Shown: positions 12,432-23,330 of the stretch, piece by piece
How the letters are laid out: the number at the start of each line of letters is the position of its first letter
Position numbering within the stretch: position 1 is the first letter of the stretch
Source: Aspergillus flavus
Lineage: Eukaryota; Ascomycota; Eurotiomycetes; Eurotiales; Aspergillaceae
Assembly: GCF_009017415.1 (NCBI RefSeq)
Contig: NC_092406.1
Span: 6,324,001-6,388,000, forward strand
DNA: 64,000 nucleotides
Direction: 5' to 3'
Program-made: the position numbers and the translations under genes
Notes under the pieces: model-generated
The model's input: only the letters and a program-made list of their open reading frames with translations
Database searches by the model: none
Told to the model about the DNA's origin: nothing

Positions 12432-14387
12432 ATGGCGGAAAAGCCTCGATCTTGTATTGACCGGGAAACAAAATGTACCGCGCCTTCGGACACTGTCGAC
12501 GGACAGAAAGAACGTGGATCGGTTGATGTACTTGGCCCGGAAGAGGAAAAGAGACTGGTGAGGAAGATCGACCTTCAGTGAGTTAACTTCGTGATTTAAT
12601 GGTGGACCTTCCTGACTCACATCATTAGTTTGATGCCACTCCTCATTATTAGTTACGGCCTTCAGTTCCTGGACAGTCAGTACAGCATTATCCACTTAAT
12701 TCAGTTGGCGTGCGACGCTTATAATCTCCACAGAGACAAGTCTATCCTACAGTGCAATTCTAGGCTTAAAGGAGGATCTGGTATGTTATTACTGCTCCCC
12801 TTGACGGTTAAATATTGGCAGTTATACTGACCACCGAAAGAACCTTGTCGGGCAAGAATACAGTTGGGCATCGAGTATCTTTTACATAGGCTATCTCGCG
12901 GCTTCGTATCCAATTTCACTTGGATTCGTCAAGTTCCCTCTGGGGAAATACCTTAGCTTACTCATGTGGGTTGAACTTGTTCGATGATGAATTCATCTCG
13001 CTGAGAAGCTCTAGTTTCCTCTGGGGCGCTATCTTGACTCTCCACGCTGTTGCTAACAATTATGCCGGGCTGATGGTCTTACGAACCTTCTTGGGTGTGT
13101 TTGAGAGCGCTATCAGCCCAGGCTTCTCATTGATAACTGGAATGTGGTACACACCACCAGAGCACGTCTCTCGTCACACATTTTGGTTCGCAGGAAATGC
13201 CAGTTTCAGCATCATCGGGTCGCTGATTGCTTACGGTATTGCGCATTATCAGGACCACTTCTCACAATGGAAGGTTTGCCTACCCTTCCGCCCGAATCTA
13301 TCCGTAAATGAGCTTATCAACTATGTAGATGCTGTTTCTTATTTTTGGCCTAATAACCGTGGCATGGTCGGTTGTATTGTGGTTTTACCTGCCAGACTCT
13401 CCATCAAATGCACACTTCCTCTCTTCTTCTGAACGTGAATTTGCTTCACTGCGACCGAAGAAGTTTCAACGAACAACCCAGACTAGGAAATGGGACCGCG
13501 ATCAATTCATTGAATCCTTTACGGATCCTAAAACATGGTGGTTACTTATTTTCTCATTCGTCATCTGTGTTCCAAATGGCGGCACGACTAGCGTATGTAT
13601 ATCCCAGGCTTGGATTCAACCCCTGTTTTCTACTACAGATGCTTATCATCAGGCTCGTGCTTCAAACGATAAACTGACAACTAGAAGTTTCAATCTCTCC
13701 TGATCGCTGGTTTTGGCTACGATAAATACCAAACCATTCTTATGGGTCTTCCCGCTTCGGCATTTCAATTGGTAGTCGTCTTACTAGCGACCATATTCTG
13801 CACGAACGTCCGCAAGTCCCGCCTAGTTGCAATTATCATGATATTTGCTATGGCCCTCGCGGGTATCCTGATGGTCAAATTGCTTCCATCGGAACAGAAG
13901 CTGTCCCGGCTCGCCGGTTACTGGATGTCTTCGGCGATCGCGCCAGTTTTCCCCCTCATGCTTTCCCTCCACGCGAGTAACACGGCCGGATTCACCAAAA
14001 AGTCGACCGTTGCGGCATTGATCTTCGTGGGGTACTGTGTTGGAAACTTGATCGGCCCCCAGTTTTTCAAGGACTCGGAAGCACCGTACTATCCTGTAAG
14101 TACTAAGTCATAATCGGGCCCACTCTCGATGGGATGAAAGAAATGCTGACGCGGCGCTCTATATATAGACTGCCTACACCACCATCGTGATTTGTTATGC
14201 TATAGCCATGGCCTCGGCGGTTGTGTTTCGAGTCTACTTGGGGTGGGAGAATAGGCGACGTGATAAGCAGCAGGGAGTGCATATCAATCCGGAAGAAACC
14301 CGTGAGATTGACCTGCACACCGATGAGGGCTTGGACCACGCCGATGAGACGGATATCCAAAACCGCAGCTTTAGATACATTGTGTAG
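12432..14387 (+). CDS. MFS permease, Dal5/TNA1-like anion:cation symporter family
   Basis: Twelve-helix plasma-membrane carrier of the allantoate/nicotinate permease family, which moves small organic anions; the substrate here is unknown. Eight exons give 505 aa: 12432-12577, 12629-12675, 12734-12780, 12841-12965, 13015-13273, 13329-13592, 13685-14095, 14169-14387. All junctions keep phase. Family landmarks run in order: KIDLHLMPLLIISYGLQFLDK (split over three exons), GLKEDLNLVGQEYSW, LRTFLGVFESAISPG, MWYTPPEH, WSVVLWFYLPDSP, NGGTTS, ANTAGFTKKST-like SNTAGFTKKS, NLIGPQFF, and a cytosolic basic/acidic tail. No long single frame exists because of the seven introns. It follows the Zn2Cys6 gene on the same strand, so it may export or import a metabolite of the neighbouring cluster (inference). 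Confidence 0.9.
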
Positions 14388-14709
14388 GCTTTCAGCCATT
14401 GGAAGGTCAAGCAGACATGAACATCATTCACAGAAACATACATTAGATGTAGAAAAGCGGTTGTGAGAAATTGTTATATATAGGAGCGCCTACAAAAGTG
14501 GCAACGCCTATATTATATCTAAGCACAAAGGAAGGTGGGCAATTGGTAATAAGAAGAGAAAGACAATACAAAACAAAGGCTAGGAAAGAAGGGAATTGCA
14601 AGAAGTCTTGGAACATATACGAGAGAAGGACAGTCCAAGTATCACCCACACACAACAGCAACTATCAGCCTAGCAGACGGCCACGCATTTGTCCGACGTA
14701 GATAGAGCT
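14388..14709. other. Convergent intergenic region
   Basis: The space lies between convergent 3' ends of the permease and the small secreted protein gene. It is AT-rich with purine-rich patches; no gene is seen. Confidence 0.6.
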
Positions 14710-15370
14710 CTACGCATTGGAAGGTGCAACCGACCTCATGGAAATAGCAATGACCTCTTCATCCGAGTCCGTGACGTTCCAGTACAGATCATAGCTTCCA
14801 TCCTCATCGTGCGACGAGCTTTTCTTGACAGAAAACAACGAGGTGTACTCCCCAGAGTCATTCTCCACAAGGAGGAAGTTCCCATACCAGACGAACTTGT
14901 TAGTGACTTGGTTCGAGGAAGGATCGCTTGTGAATCCCATCTCCTTGTCACTGGAGTCAGCGCTAGGAACAAAAAGCGATGCGTCCGTGAAAGCGGGAGC
15001 CGATGCAGTGCTGGTAGTGTTTGGATTTCCAATGAGCTCGTTGTCGCTATCCTTGTTGACTGAAGAGCCGGTTAGCTTGACTGGAATAGTTATAGGAGAC
15101 GGCGACATACAAACGACTGGGGCTACATCGGTTCCATTTTCGGGGGTCTTTGGGCTTACGACGGCGCTACCTGTAGGTGTTGTTCAGTACATTATTAACT
15201 GGATCTCACAAGACGAATAGAATCTGGTGCTGCTTACCATCAACGTAGTAAAGGGGAAGTCCTCCCACGTTCTCGCCATAGGCATATAGGCCAAACGTCT
15301 GAGCAGCTGAAGCCGTACTGACCACTGCTGCCAAAGAAACGAACCAGAGGGGCGCCTTGAAAGACAACAT
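14710..15370 (-). CDS. Small secreted protein of unknown function
   Basis: A 180-aa protein from exons (minus) 15370-15238, 15170-15111 and 15059-14710, with introns of 67 and 51 bp. The second intron is inferred from a GTATGT donor, a CTAAC branch point, a TTCAG acceptor and preserved phase; without it the frame also stays open with 17 extra residues, so the splice is not certain. The N-terminus is a classical signal peptide (MLSFKAPLWFVSLAAVVSTASA, cleavage after ASA expected). The mature part is acidic, Ser/Thr/Asp-rich with several N-X-S/T sites and the segments TFGLYAYGENVGGLPLYY and FVWYGNFLLV. It resembles a recurrent uncharacterised secreted family of Eurotiales (recollection). It lies between the permease and the laccase; no function can be assigned. 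Confidence 0.8.
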
Positions 15371-16657
15371 ATTCTGGAATATGATGGAGGCCGTGTCAGA
15401 AATACGAGCCGAAACTATCGGAATTGGGTACGAATGTCTACAAAGTCGACCGGGTCCGATCCTCTTATGATAAATCGGGGCTCCTTCAGCCGGATAAACC
15501 TCCTCCATAGTTGCATCATTTTGGATGCTTCTAGCCCCAATATTTGCTTTTTAGCGGCATGAAAATACGCAAGGCTATAGTCTACATTGGCGAGCACCGG
15601 TCAAGCTGAGTCAATAGTTCGGCATATCGCCGTCGTTATACTTTCGACTATCTATGCCTGTTCCTGAAACATTGGCATTTGGCTCACCCCACAACAACCC
15701 AATCGTGATGATTAAGCGGTATACTGCTGGATACCATGAGAAATACGTGTGCTACTAACCGGAATAGAAGATTCTATGCTGATCACCACAATCTTGGTCT
15801 GTGGTGGATCGGCGTTCGAGTGGATCCGTTGGCGGGAGAATGCGCGTCGTTGACGTTTGTTCCTCAGCCACAAGAAGGATCTTGTTTTGCCCATAGGGCT
15901 GGGCAACGGTTAGCTCTATCCTATAAAGAACAAAGCAACCATTTCTCGATTATATCAGGAGCTTATAAAGGTAGATAGATCTAGCACGTCGCGGTCATGC
16001 GATAATCTACCGCATCAGGACGTAGGCGTATTGCGTAGGCCCCTGTGCATAAGTGGTTCCTCTGCAAACGTGGGGAACGACCACACCGCGGGATACGTAA
16101 TTGTCCAATCAATACTGTGAAGCGTTTGTTTCTAAATAATTATAGACTATTCCTATCGGCAATAACGTATAATTGGACGGGTAGATGATGATCCGAGTAG
16201 TTCGCTTGATTTTCCATGTTGTCAAAGCTTGGGAGAGAGCGGGTAAGCTCCACCTACCGGCGAACTACGTGTGGAATAGTAGCATTCGGTCTTTTACGGC
16301 CGATATAGACTTGCCAAAGAGCATTCAGCCTTGCTCCACTCTGCCTGAACATGCTGTGTGGAGGCTTTTCAGCTCGTCTCGATAGGTCGCATTTTTCGTC
16401 CACGTACTTCACCGGGTCAGGTCCTAGATGTCCAATGAGATCTTGCCAATATGTGCTGATCCTTGTTAGAGAGTATGATAGTCATGCTTGGCTTGTTTGA
16501 TCGCATATGGTAATACTGAGAATTCTAGGATAATGGTCTTTGTGGTTGAGAATATAAGCAGCGCTTTCCAATGTCCGAATAACCATCGGATATACCAACT
16601 CACTGTCATTCTCTTTGTTATGGTAGCCCACAACACTCTTTAGCAGTGGGAGACAAC
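15371..16657. promoter_or_regulatory. Intergenic with laccase promoter
   Basis: No gene is recognised in about 1.3 kb. A TATAAG box at 16553-16558 lies about 105 bp before the laccase ATG and is a reasonable core promoter. The left half is the divergent promoter of the small secreted protein gene. Confidence 0.5.
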
Positions 16658-18471
16658 ATGAAATCGTCCCTCTTTTGTATACTTTCTAGCATTGTGGCTG
16701 CTACTGCCACAAGCGTCCCCTCGTTCTTAGCTCGAGACTCTGTCTCCGCGTCACTCTCTTCTTCAGCATCTCTTAGTACTTCTTCCTCTGGTGCCTGTAC
16801 AGGAAACACTGCCAGCACTCGCGATCAATGGTGCAACTATGACATCAACACTGACTATACCACCACCATCCCGGACACGGGTGTCACTCGAGAATATTGG
16901 TTTGACCTCGAGCATGTCACCGTGGCTCCAGACGGACGGTCTAGGTTCGCCCTAGCCATCAACGGTTCTATCCCTGGCCCTACCATTGAAGCAGACTGGG
17001 GTGATACCGTGGTTGTGCATGTCAACAACAAGCTTCCCAGCTCCGTCAAGAATGGTACTAGCATTCATTTCCACGGAATCCGCCAATACTACACAAACCC
17101 TTCGGATGGTGTGGTATCTATCACCCAGTGCCCGACTGCTCCGAACAGCACCATCACTTACAAGTGGAGAGCTACTCAGTACGGCTCGACCTGGTACCAT
17201 TCGCACATTGGTCTCCAGGCTTGGGAGGGTGTGTTCGGTGGCATCAAGATCAACGGCCCTGCTAGTGCCAACTATGATGTAGATAAGGGGTTTATTATCC
17301 TGAATGACTGGGACATCAATACAGTGGATCAGCTGTTCGATAGCGCACAGAACGACGGACCCCCGGAACTGGACTCTGCCTTGATCAATGGAATGAATGT
17401 CTTCGGGGAAGATGGCTATGCCAATCAGACAGGAACTAGGTGGAATACATCCTTCACAGAGGGAGAGTCCTATCGATTCCGCCTGGTTAATGGAGCCTGT
17501 GACACCCATTTCAAGTTCATGATCGACAACCATACTATGACTGTCATTGCCAACGACCTGGTTCCTATAGAACCGTACAATACTAGCGTCCTCGATATTG
17601 CAATGGGTAATCCAACTTCCATAACCATCATATAGTACAGTCACTCACCATGAACACAGGACAACGCTACGACATCATCGTCCACGCAGACAAAGCCTCC
17701 ATCGCCAAGGACTTCTGGCTGCGTGCCATCCCCCAGGAAGCCTGTTCCGAGAACCAGAATCCCACCAACATCAAGGGAATCGTATACTACGGCTCTTCTC
17801 CATCGACACCAACAACAACAGGATATTCCTACACAGATGCCTGCGATGACGAAGACATGTCCAATCTCGTACCGATTGTCAATCCCTACACAATAACATC
17901 CAACCCGTTTTACAATAAATCCGAACCCGTGAGCCTAGGCAAAAACTCCCAGAGCCTCTATCGCTGGAAGTTAAACAGTACCTCCATGCACGTGTCCTGG
18001 GACGACCCAACTCTCCTAGAGATCTACCGCAACCACACCTCCTTCTCCAATACGAGTGGTGTAGTCCAGCTCCCTCGCGCAGACGAATGGGCCTTTGTCA
18101 TCATCGAGACCACCCTATCTGTGCCTCACCCCATCCATCTCCACGGACATGACTTCGTCGTCCTCTCCCAGGGAAGCGGAACCTACAGCGCAGGCGACAT
18201 CACAACCAACAATCCTCCCCGTCGTGATACAGCCATGCTCCCAGCAAACGGCCACCTAGTCATCGGCTTTGTAACCGATAACCCGGGCGCGTGGTTGATG
18301 CACTGCCATATTGGCTGGCATACGGAGGAAGGCTTCGCCATTCAGTTTGTGGAACGGTACTCTGAGATCCAGGATCTGATTGATTATGATTCGCTTCACT
18401 CGAACTGCCAGAATTGGGAGACTTATCAGAGCGGGAAGAATTTTGCTATCGAGGATGATTCGGGGGTTTAA
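16658..18471 (+). CDS. Secreted multicopper oxidase (ascomycete laccase type)
   Basis: Four-copper extracellular oxidase of phenolic substrates, 586 aa. Exons 16658-17606 and 17660-18471; the 53-bp intron splits IAMG/QRYDIIV, the position where cupredoxin domain 2 begins its conserved QRYD motif. Signal peptide: MKSSLFCILSSIVAATATS. All four copper-ligand motifs are intact: HFHG (about residue 136), WYHSHIG (about 180), HPIHLHGHDF (about 473) and HCHIGWHTEEG (about 530). The C-terminus ends DSGV, matching the DSG-[ILV] plug of ascomycete laccases. It has many N-glycosylation sites. The ATG at 16658 is used because the signal peptide starts there. Its role could be pigment or metabolite coupling (possibly of the adjacent cluster) or lignocellulose oxidation; the sequence does not decide this. 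Confidence 0.95.
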
Positions 18472-20739
18472 TTGTGTCGTTCTTTTATATTACCTTACTG
18501 TCTCATATGTATGTGAGCGTCCACTCTTTAATTCTAGTTGGCTACCTGCGGAAGGGGGTAGTGTTTCTTTCATTAATAATATATTTTTTGTCTTGTGGAT
18601 CAAAATGGTTTGTGTGATTAGGTTAGTAGCGTGGGGTATAGGGAGTAAATTGTAGGCTAGAGTGAGTAGAGTAATACGCCACTCCGGACCAATGTTTAAA
18701 CGTCAAATGCTAGTTTTGTCACTTCGAGACCTTTAATGATTATTCAATTCGTCCTCGAAAGGAGGTACCAGAATAATCCGAGACATCGTCTTTATGGGCA
18801 TCTTCAGTCCTGTGAAGTGGTTGGCACTATCGCGTTGATGATAGAATATGGTTCACACCCATAGTCAAATTTATCCCTGGAGACCTTTCCTTCATTTCAT
18901 ATATATAAGCTTCAAGTTTAGGTTTGTCGTTGGATTCTCACGGAATATCTCCGGTAAGTCGTCAAAGTCCTTTTGATCCGATTCCAGTCACGCAGAGATG
19001 TGCGTGTATATGTAGGTCGATCTTATTGTACCCTAAGGACAGAATGTCTGGGGCCTCTTAACAAATTGGGGCGACGTAAGTCCAGGTCTCCACACGTACG
19101 TCGTATCAGATGGGAGAACACGTCCAGAGAGGGTGGGCAAGGCGTTGTGCAGACATGTTGAATCGATGTGTGTCAGTGACGAGAGTGCCTCTTATTGTAG
19201 CAATATTCTCGGTACTCGAAGGAGCAGAGTTCAGGTGGTAAAGATGCACCCACCGACTTCTTATACCGCCCTCATGCCGTCGACGCTACGTGCTTAGTAC
19301 TCGAGCATCTCGGCCTGGCCAGCATCATCGCACCGATATCCGATATTCCCCCTCAACTATAAGGTCAGCATGTCTCGTCCCAACACTTTGTATAAACCTG
19401 TGGGCGGACCTAAGCGTGGTAATAAGTCAGACAGGTGATTACCCAGGCTTACGTTGCAGCACTGTCCTACCTTGCCTAGGATGCTCATTTGTGCGGCTGC
19501 TGATTAACTTTGCTTGATTGTCTCATACACCGGCTTTCATATTGGCCCCTTTAAATCTGAGCATGCAGTACAGGTCATTGTGTGACTTAGCCTTAATGCC
19601 ACCAGACAGCCATTTGCCTGGAAGTTCGACGACAAAAATAGAAAGGGGAAAATGCCTCATAACTCCGCCACGTGTGACATGTAGTGATTTCTCCGACTGG
19701 TTCCATGTCGCAGTGCCGAGGAAAAGCTTGAATGTCCAAATGAGACTCACGAACAAATCCAGGCCACCTCAAAACCACGCAGAAAGGAGGGTCTGATCCC
19801 CCGTGGGATGAAACTGAACATCGTGCGCATGTTGGGGCTATTCCTGGAACGGTTTGGCGTGGTGGGCAGCCAGCCATCACGTGCCAGGGCTACACGGGAC
19901 CTCCACCAATCAGTCGTGGACATTTCCTAACTCTAGAGAATGTTACTGCCTAGAAGCGTAGAACTTCATTCAAGGTGCGGAGGCGAAGCTTTCTTCAGTG
20001 GATCCTGAAAGCTTGGCTTGCTCCTTATTCGGTGCATGATCAGCAGGCAACGGACCCGTTGCCCTCGCCAGTGTCAATGATACGAGGCTGCGCCCCGAAA
20101 GAGGTTATACTAAAGACCCTTCTCGTCATTGCAGAAGGTTTAAGCGATACCGCTTGTCAGAAATAGCCTAAGGACTCTTTGACCAGTGGGCGAGAGAGAT
20201 TCTAGTCTATTAAATTAGCGCTGATGGGGCGTTGTTTAGAGTGGGTGTACACCATTCGTCTCCACCACTATGGCACCCAGGGTAGGCTACCACGTTACCG
20301 TCACAACCCAGACTGTTGCGGGTAATACTGGCGGGATCGATATGCAAATTACCTCCTAGTAGTAACGCTATGAGCTAGTCTGCCTGGGATCCAGGGTTCA
20401 CTTGGGGGTTTCCCCAGGAGAACGGTGTATCTCGATCCGAGGGAGATCTCCCACGCTGGAATACTACTGTTCGTCGTCCCTTTTCTTCCCTTCTCTTTCG
20501 ACTCTCCTTTTATAGATTTGTGCAGATTCATGAAAGCTATTTGATGCGATTTGGTCGTTTCTCATTGTTTCCTTCCCGTCTACACTCCTTCTTTCTCTCA
20601 TTGTTCTTGGTATACCCATCAATCCTTTATTAGGGACCATTCTAACAGCATTCCTTGTCTCTCATCACTCTCTTCCTACTTATAATGACCGGCAGTTTAT
20701 CGAGTATTCCATGATCGTTGACAACATTTGCAAGCTACA
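18472..20739. other. Gene-poor region, 2.3 kb
   Basis: Short open frames occur on both strands between the laccase and the membrane protein, but none shows a motif, signal peptide or consistent spliced extension. The last 250 bp are pyrimidine-rich (about 20465-20690), typical of a fungal promoter. No repeat or RNA is recognised. Confidence 0.55.
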
Positions 20740-21743
20740 ATGGGTATACATTATCACCATGACATTACTGCTCTCGAGACTCTTAAGTTACAGCCTATCT
20801 CGAGGCTCGCTCCGTTCTCCGCCCTTATTATTTCGATTGTACTCGTCGTCCTTTTCGTAATACGATATTATGTGTTGGAGGGCTTTCTCATAAAACGTCT
20901 CTATGGTTCTATCTATACGAACTTGAGTGAGGTGAACAGACGCGGGTTCATTAACCACCACATTGCCGGTCTGACGAAGATCCTAATCCTAATCGTCGCG
21001 GCATACCCATTCCTTGAGGTTGTCATTGGGAAGTCGTCCTTCCATACACCTTACGCACATGGCTCCCGTGTGACTATGGGCGACATGCTGGTCGTGGTCG
21101 CCCAGATGCTCATAGGGATGTACGCTTTTGAGTTGATCTACCGTACAAGGCTGTCGCCTATTGCTGTGTTACATCACATCGGGACGATTATTATTGGCCA
21201 ATCTGCGATCGCCATCAGCCTTGATTTGGCCCGAGAGCCAGATGCCGATATCGAGTTTGTTCTGTGTACAGTATGGGGTAAGTCATACTCTACCTTTCTC
21301 TATTATCCCTTTAAGAGCGCAAAGCTAATAGTCCTCTGTCAGGTGCCTTCGACATTATCTCAGAGTTCTTCCCCCACTTGGCTATCATTCTATACCGCAT
21401 CTTCCCCAACCGCCACCGTTTTCTGAAACGCCTCTTCCTCCTATCTTGCATCACCACAGCTCTTGGAACAACTTGCGAAACTATCGTTATCTTTTTCCTA
21501 TTCGGCTCACTCTGGGACCGATGGCAGATTGCCTTTAAGGTTGTCACCCCACTGCTTCATATTGCCTTTTCCGCAGCCCAGGTTCACGGCAGCGTTGTCT
21601 TTTGGAAGATGTACAAGCGCCAACAGAAGCTTGAGGAAGAGATTCCCAGATTCGATATCGAGAATGGGGAGATTACTGAGATGCATGTCCATGCCGACAA
21701 AACGAAGCCTTCGTCCTCTGGATCTACGGTTGCGATTGTCTAG
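20740..21743 (+). CDS. Multi-pass membrane protein, possibly TLC-domain-like
   Basis: A 312-aa protein from exons 20740-21277 and 21343-21743; the 65-bp intron (GTAAGT donor, TGTCAG acceptor) joins VWG to AFDIISEFFPHL in phase. At least six hydrophobic segments are visible, the first at about residues 25-45 (APFSALIISIVLVVLFVIRY). A paired histidine inside a hydrophobic stretch (IAVLHHIGTIIIGQ) followed by a WGAFDIISE segment resembles the arrangement of TRAM-LAG1-CLN8 proteins, but this is a weak resemblance, not a firm family call. The C-terminal tail is hydrophilic and cytosolic-looking (KRQQKLEEEIPRFDIENGE). Function and location are unknown; an endomembrane lipid-related role would follow if the TLC assignment held. 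Confidence 0.8.
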
Positions 21744-22368
21744 AGCTTTCTCTGCGAATAGTACAATACATTAGCTTGGTGTTTGGGGCGTTGTCGGACG
21801 CAGTGTGTTGTTATAATTTTAAGAGCTCTACTGTACATCATATTTTGCATTTAGACTTGTTTGTTTTCTTGTGTAGATAATTGGTATATTCGATACCCCG
21901 CAAATGTTGTGCTACTAAGTGTCTGATTCCTGTTGCAGACAATCTCCGCCTAGAACAATGCGAGAAGAAAGATACGTCTCTGGCTTTACTATACCCTAGT
22001 AGGTAGGAGGCTGTATTTCCGATCCTATCCTAAGAAGCACGTCCAGGGACTTATACTATATCCTCATATACAATACAGTTTTGTATTTTGCTGTTTATTA
22101 CTTGCCTTACACGAACAAATATTGAAGCCCGGTTCTCTTGTCACGATCATGCTCGCAATGCATTCTTCAAATATCTCAGCCGCTATATTATAGATGTTTT
22201 GTTGACGCTGCCTAATTAGGCCCAGCGCTGTTGTTCTTCCTAAGCGACTTCTTCCCACTGTCATGTTTATAGATTCAAGCAACAGAAAGCAATATAATCA
22301 ATCTGATGTAGGAATTCAATCTACGTGACTATCTGACACGTTTTAACCGGTGTCTCCTTGCTACCTAG
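21744..22368. other. Convergent intergenic region
   Basis: AT-rich sequence lies between the 3' end of the membrane-protein gene and the 3' end of the aldolase relic. Nothing is recognised. Confidence 0.6.
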
Positions 22369-23330
22369 CTAATGCGCCTTCCCGGATGAACCAAGGACAT
22401 CCATCAAGTGTTCTACTGATCTTTGATAGATTGCCACGGACTGTTCCTTCAAAGCAGTAAGCTCCAAGCGGTCAGCATTCTCGGCCACGAAGGCTGTGTA
22501 TCCATCACGAGCATTCCGGTTGATATTGATCTTACGAGCCCCCGTTGCAATGGCCTTATGAAAAAGCCAGTCCGGGACGGGATGCGTTCCATGAATTACC
22601 CGAGGAATGGTAGGACCAATGGCATCAGCAATCAATTTAAGCCTATCAATGCATCAGTGGTTAATCAGATCCCAAGGTCCAGAGAGCTACATACCGGTCA
22701 AGCTGCCAATATTTCTCAGAGCCACCTTCAGGATAAGGTCCATGGATATTGCGGGATGAAGGCGCCAGGAAATGAACACCTGTTCGTCGGGTGGATTCCT
22801 CCGCGTGTTGTGGATCAGTCAACATCTCTCGAGGTGGCTGGCATCCGGAATCCCGTCCTCTCCGTCGCTAATACGTCCCATTTCGGCCTCAACAGTGATT
22901 CCCCTTATCTTGGCTTGCTCCGTGATCTGTCTGCAATATTCGATGTTTTCCTCCGGCTCCAGCCTCGACGCATCGACCATAACGGAGTCGATGGGCAGGT
23001 TTAAGGCTTGCTCGACATCGGCTGGATCCATACAGTGATCGAGATGGACCCCGATAGGGACTGAGGCAGTGTGGGCGGCTTCCACGATGTAGTTGACGAA
23101 ATGTGGGCCTTGGAAGTGCATTGTTCATGGAAAGATTTCGATTAATGCGGGAGAGCGCTTGGCCTCGGCGGCACGAGTGACTGCCATTACACCATCATTG
23201 TTGTAGGTATTCCACGAGTTAGCGAGACAATCAATCCAAATCAATGCTATGCAAAGCATGATTCACGGGACAAACCAATCGAATGCACCCACGGCATAAC
23301 GGTTAGAGGATTACGAAAGATGGCAAGCAG
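22369..23330 (-). pseudogene. Decayed class II fructose-bisphosphate-aldolase-like gene
   Basis: Reading the minus strand gives a nearly continuous class II ketose-bisphosphate aldolase: WNTYNNDGVMAVTRAAEAKR, the zinc/substrate region GVHLDHCMDP, EAEMGRISDGEDG, VHFLAPSSRNIHGPYPEGG, and a final exon from 22642 with VIHGTHPVPDWLFHKAI. A 52-bp intron (22643-22694, GTATGT donor) is still recognisable. Two lesions break it. A TGA at 23125-23127 stands where the family has Trp (IFP-stop-TMHFQGP). One base is missing near 22825-22832, so the frame before it runs into a stop while the next 40 codons continue in another frame. The extreme 5' part (a YAVGAF remnant near 23280-23298) is also not joinable to the rest. 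A short product starting at 23121 (MHFQGP) would still meet the frameshift. A sequencing error could explain one lesion but hardly both. Confidence 0.8.

Noticed and set aside
16952..17644. 230-codon minus-strand frame
   Set aside because: It is antisense to the laccase, whose copper motifs and signal peptide on the plus strand leave no doubt about the coding strand.
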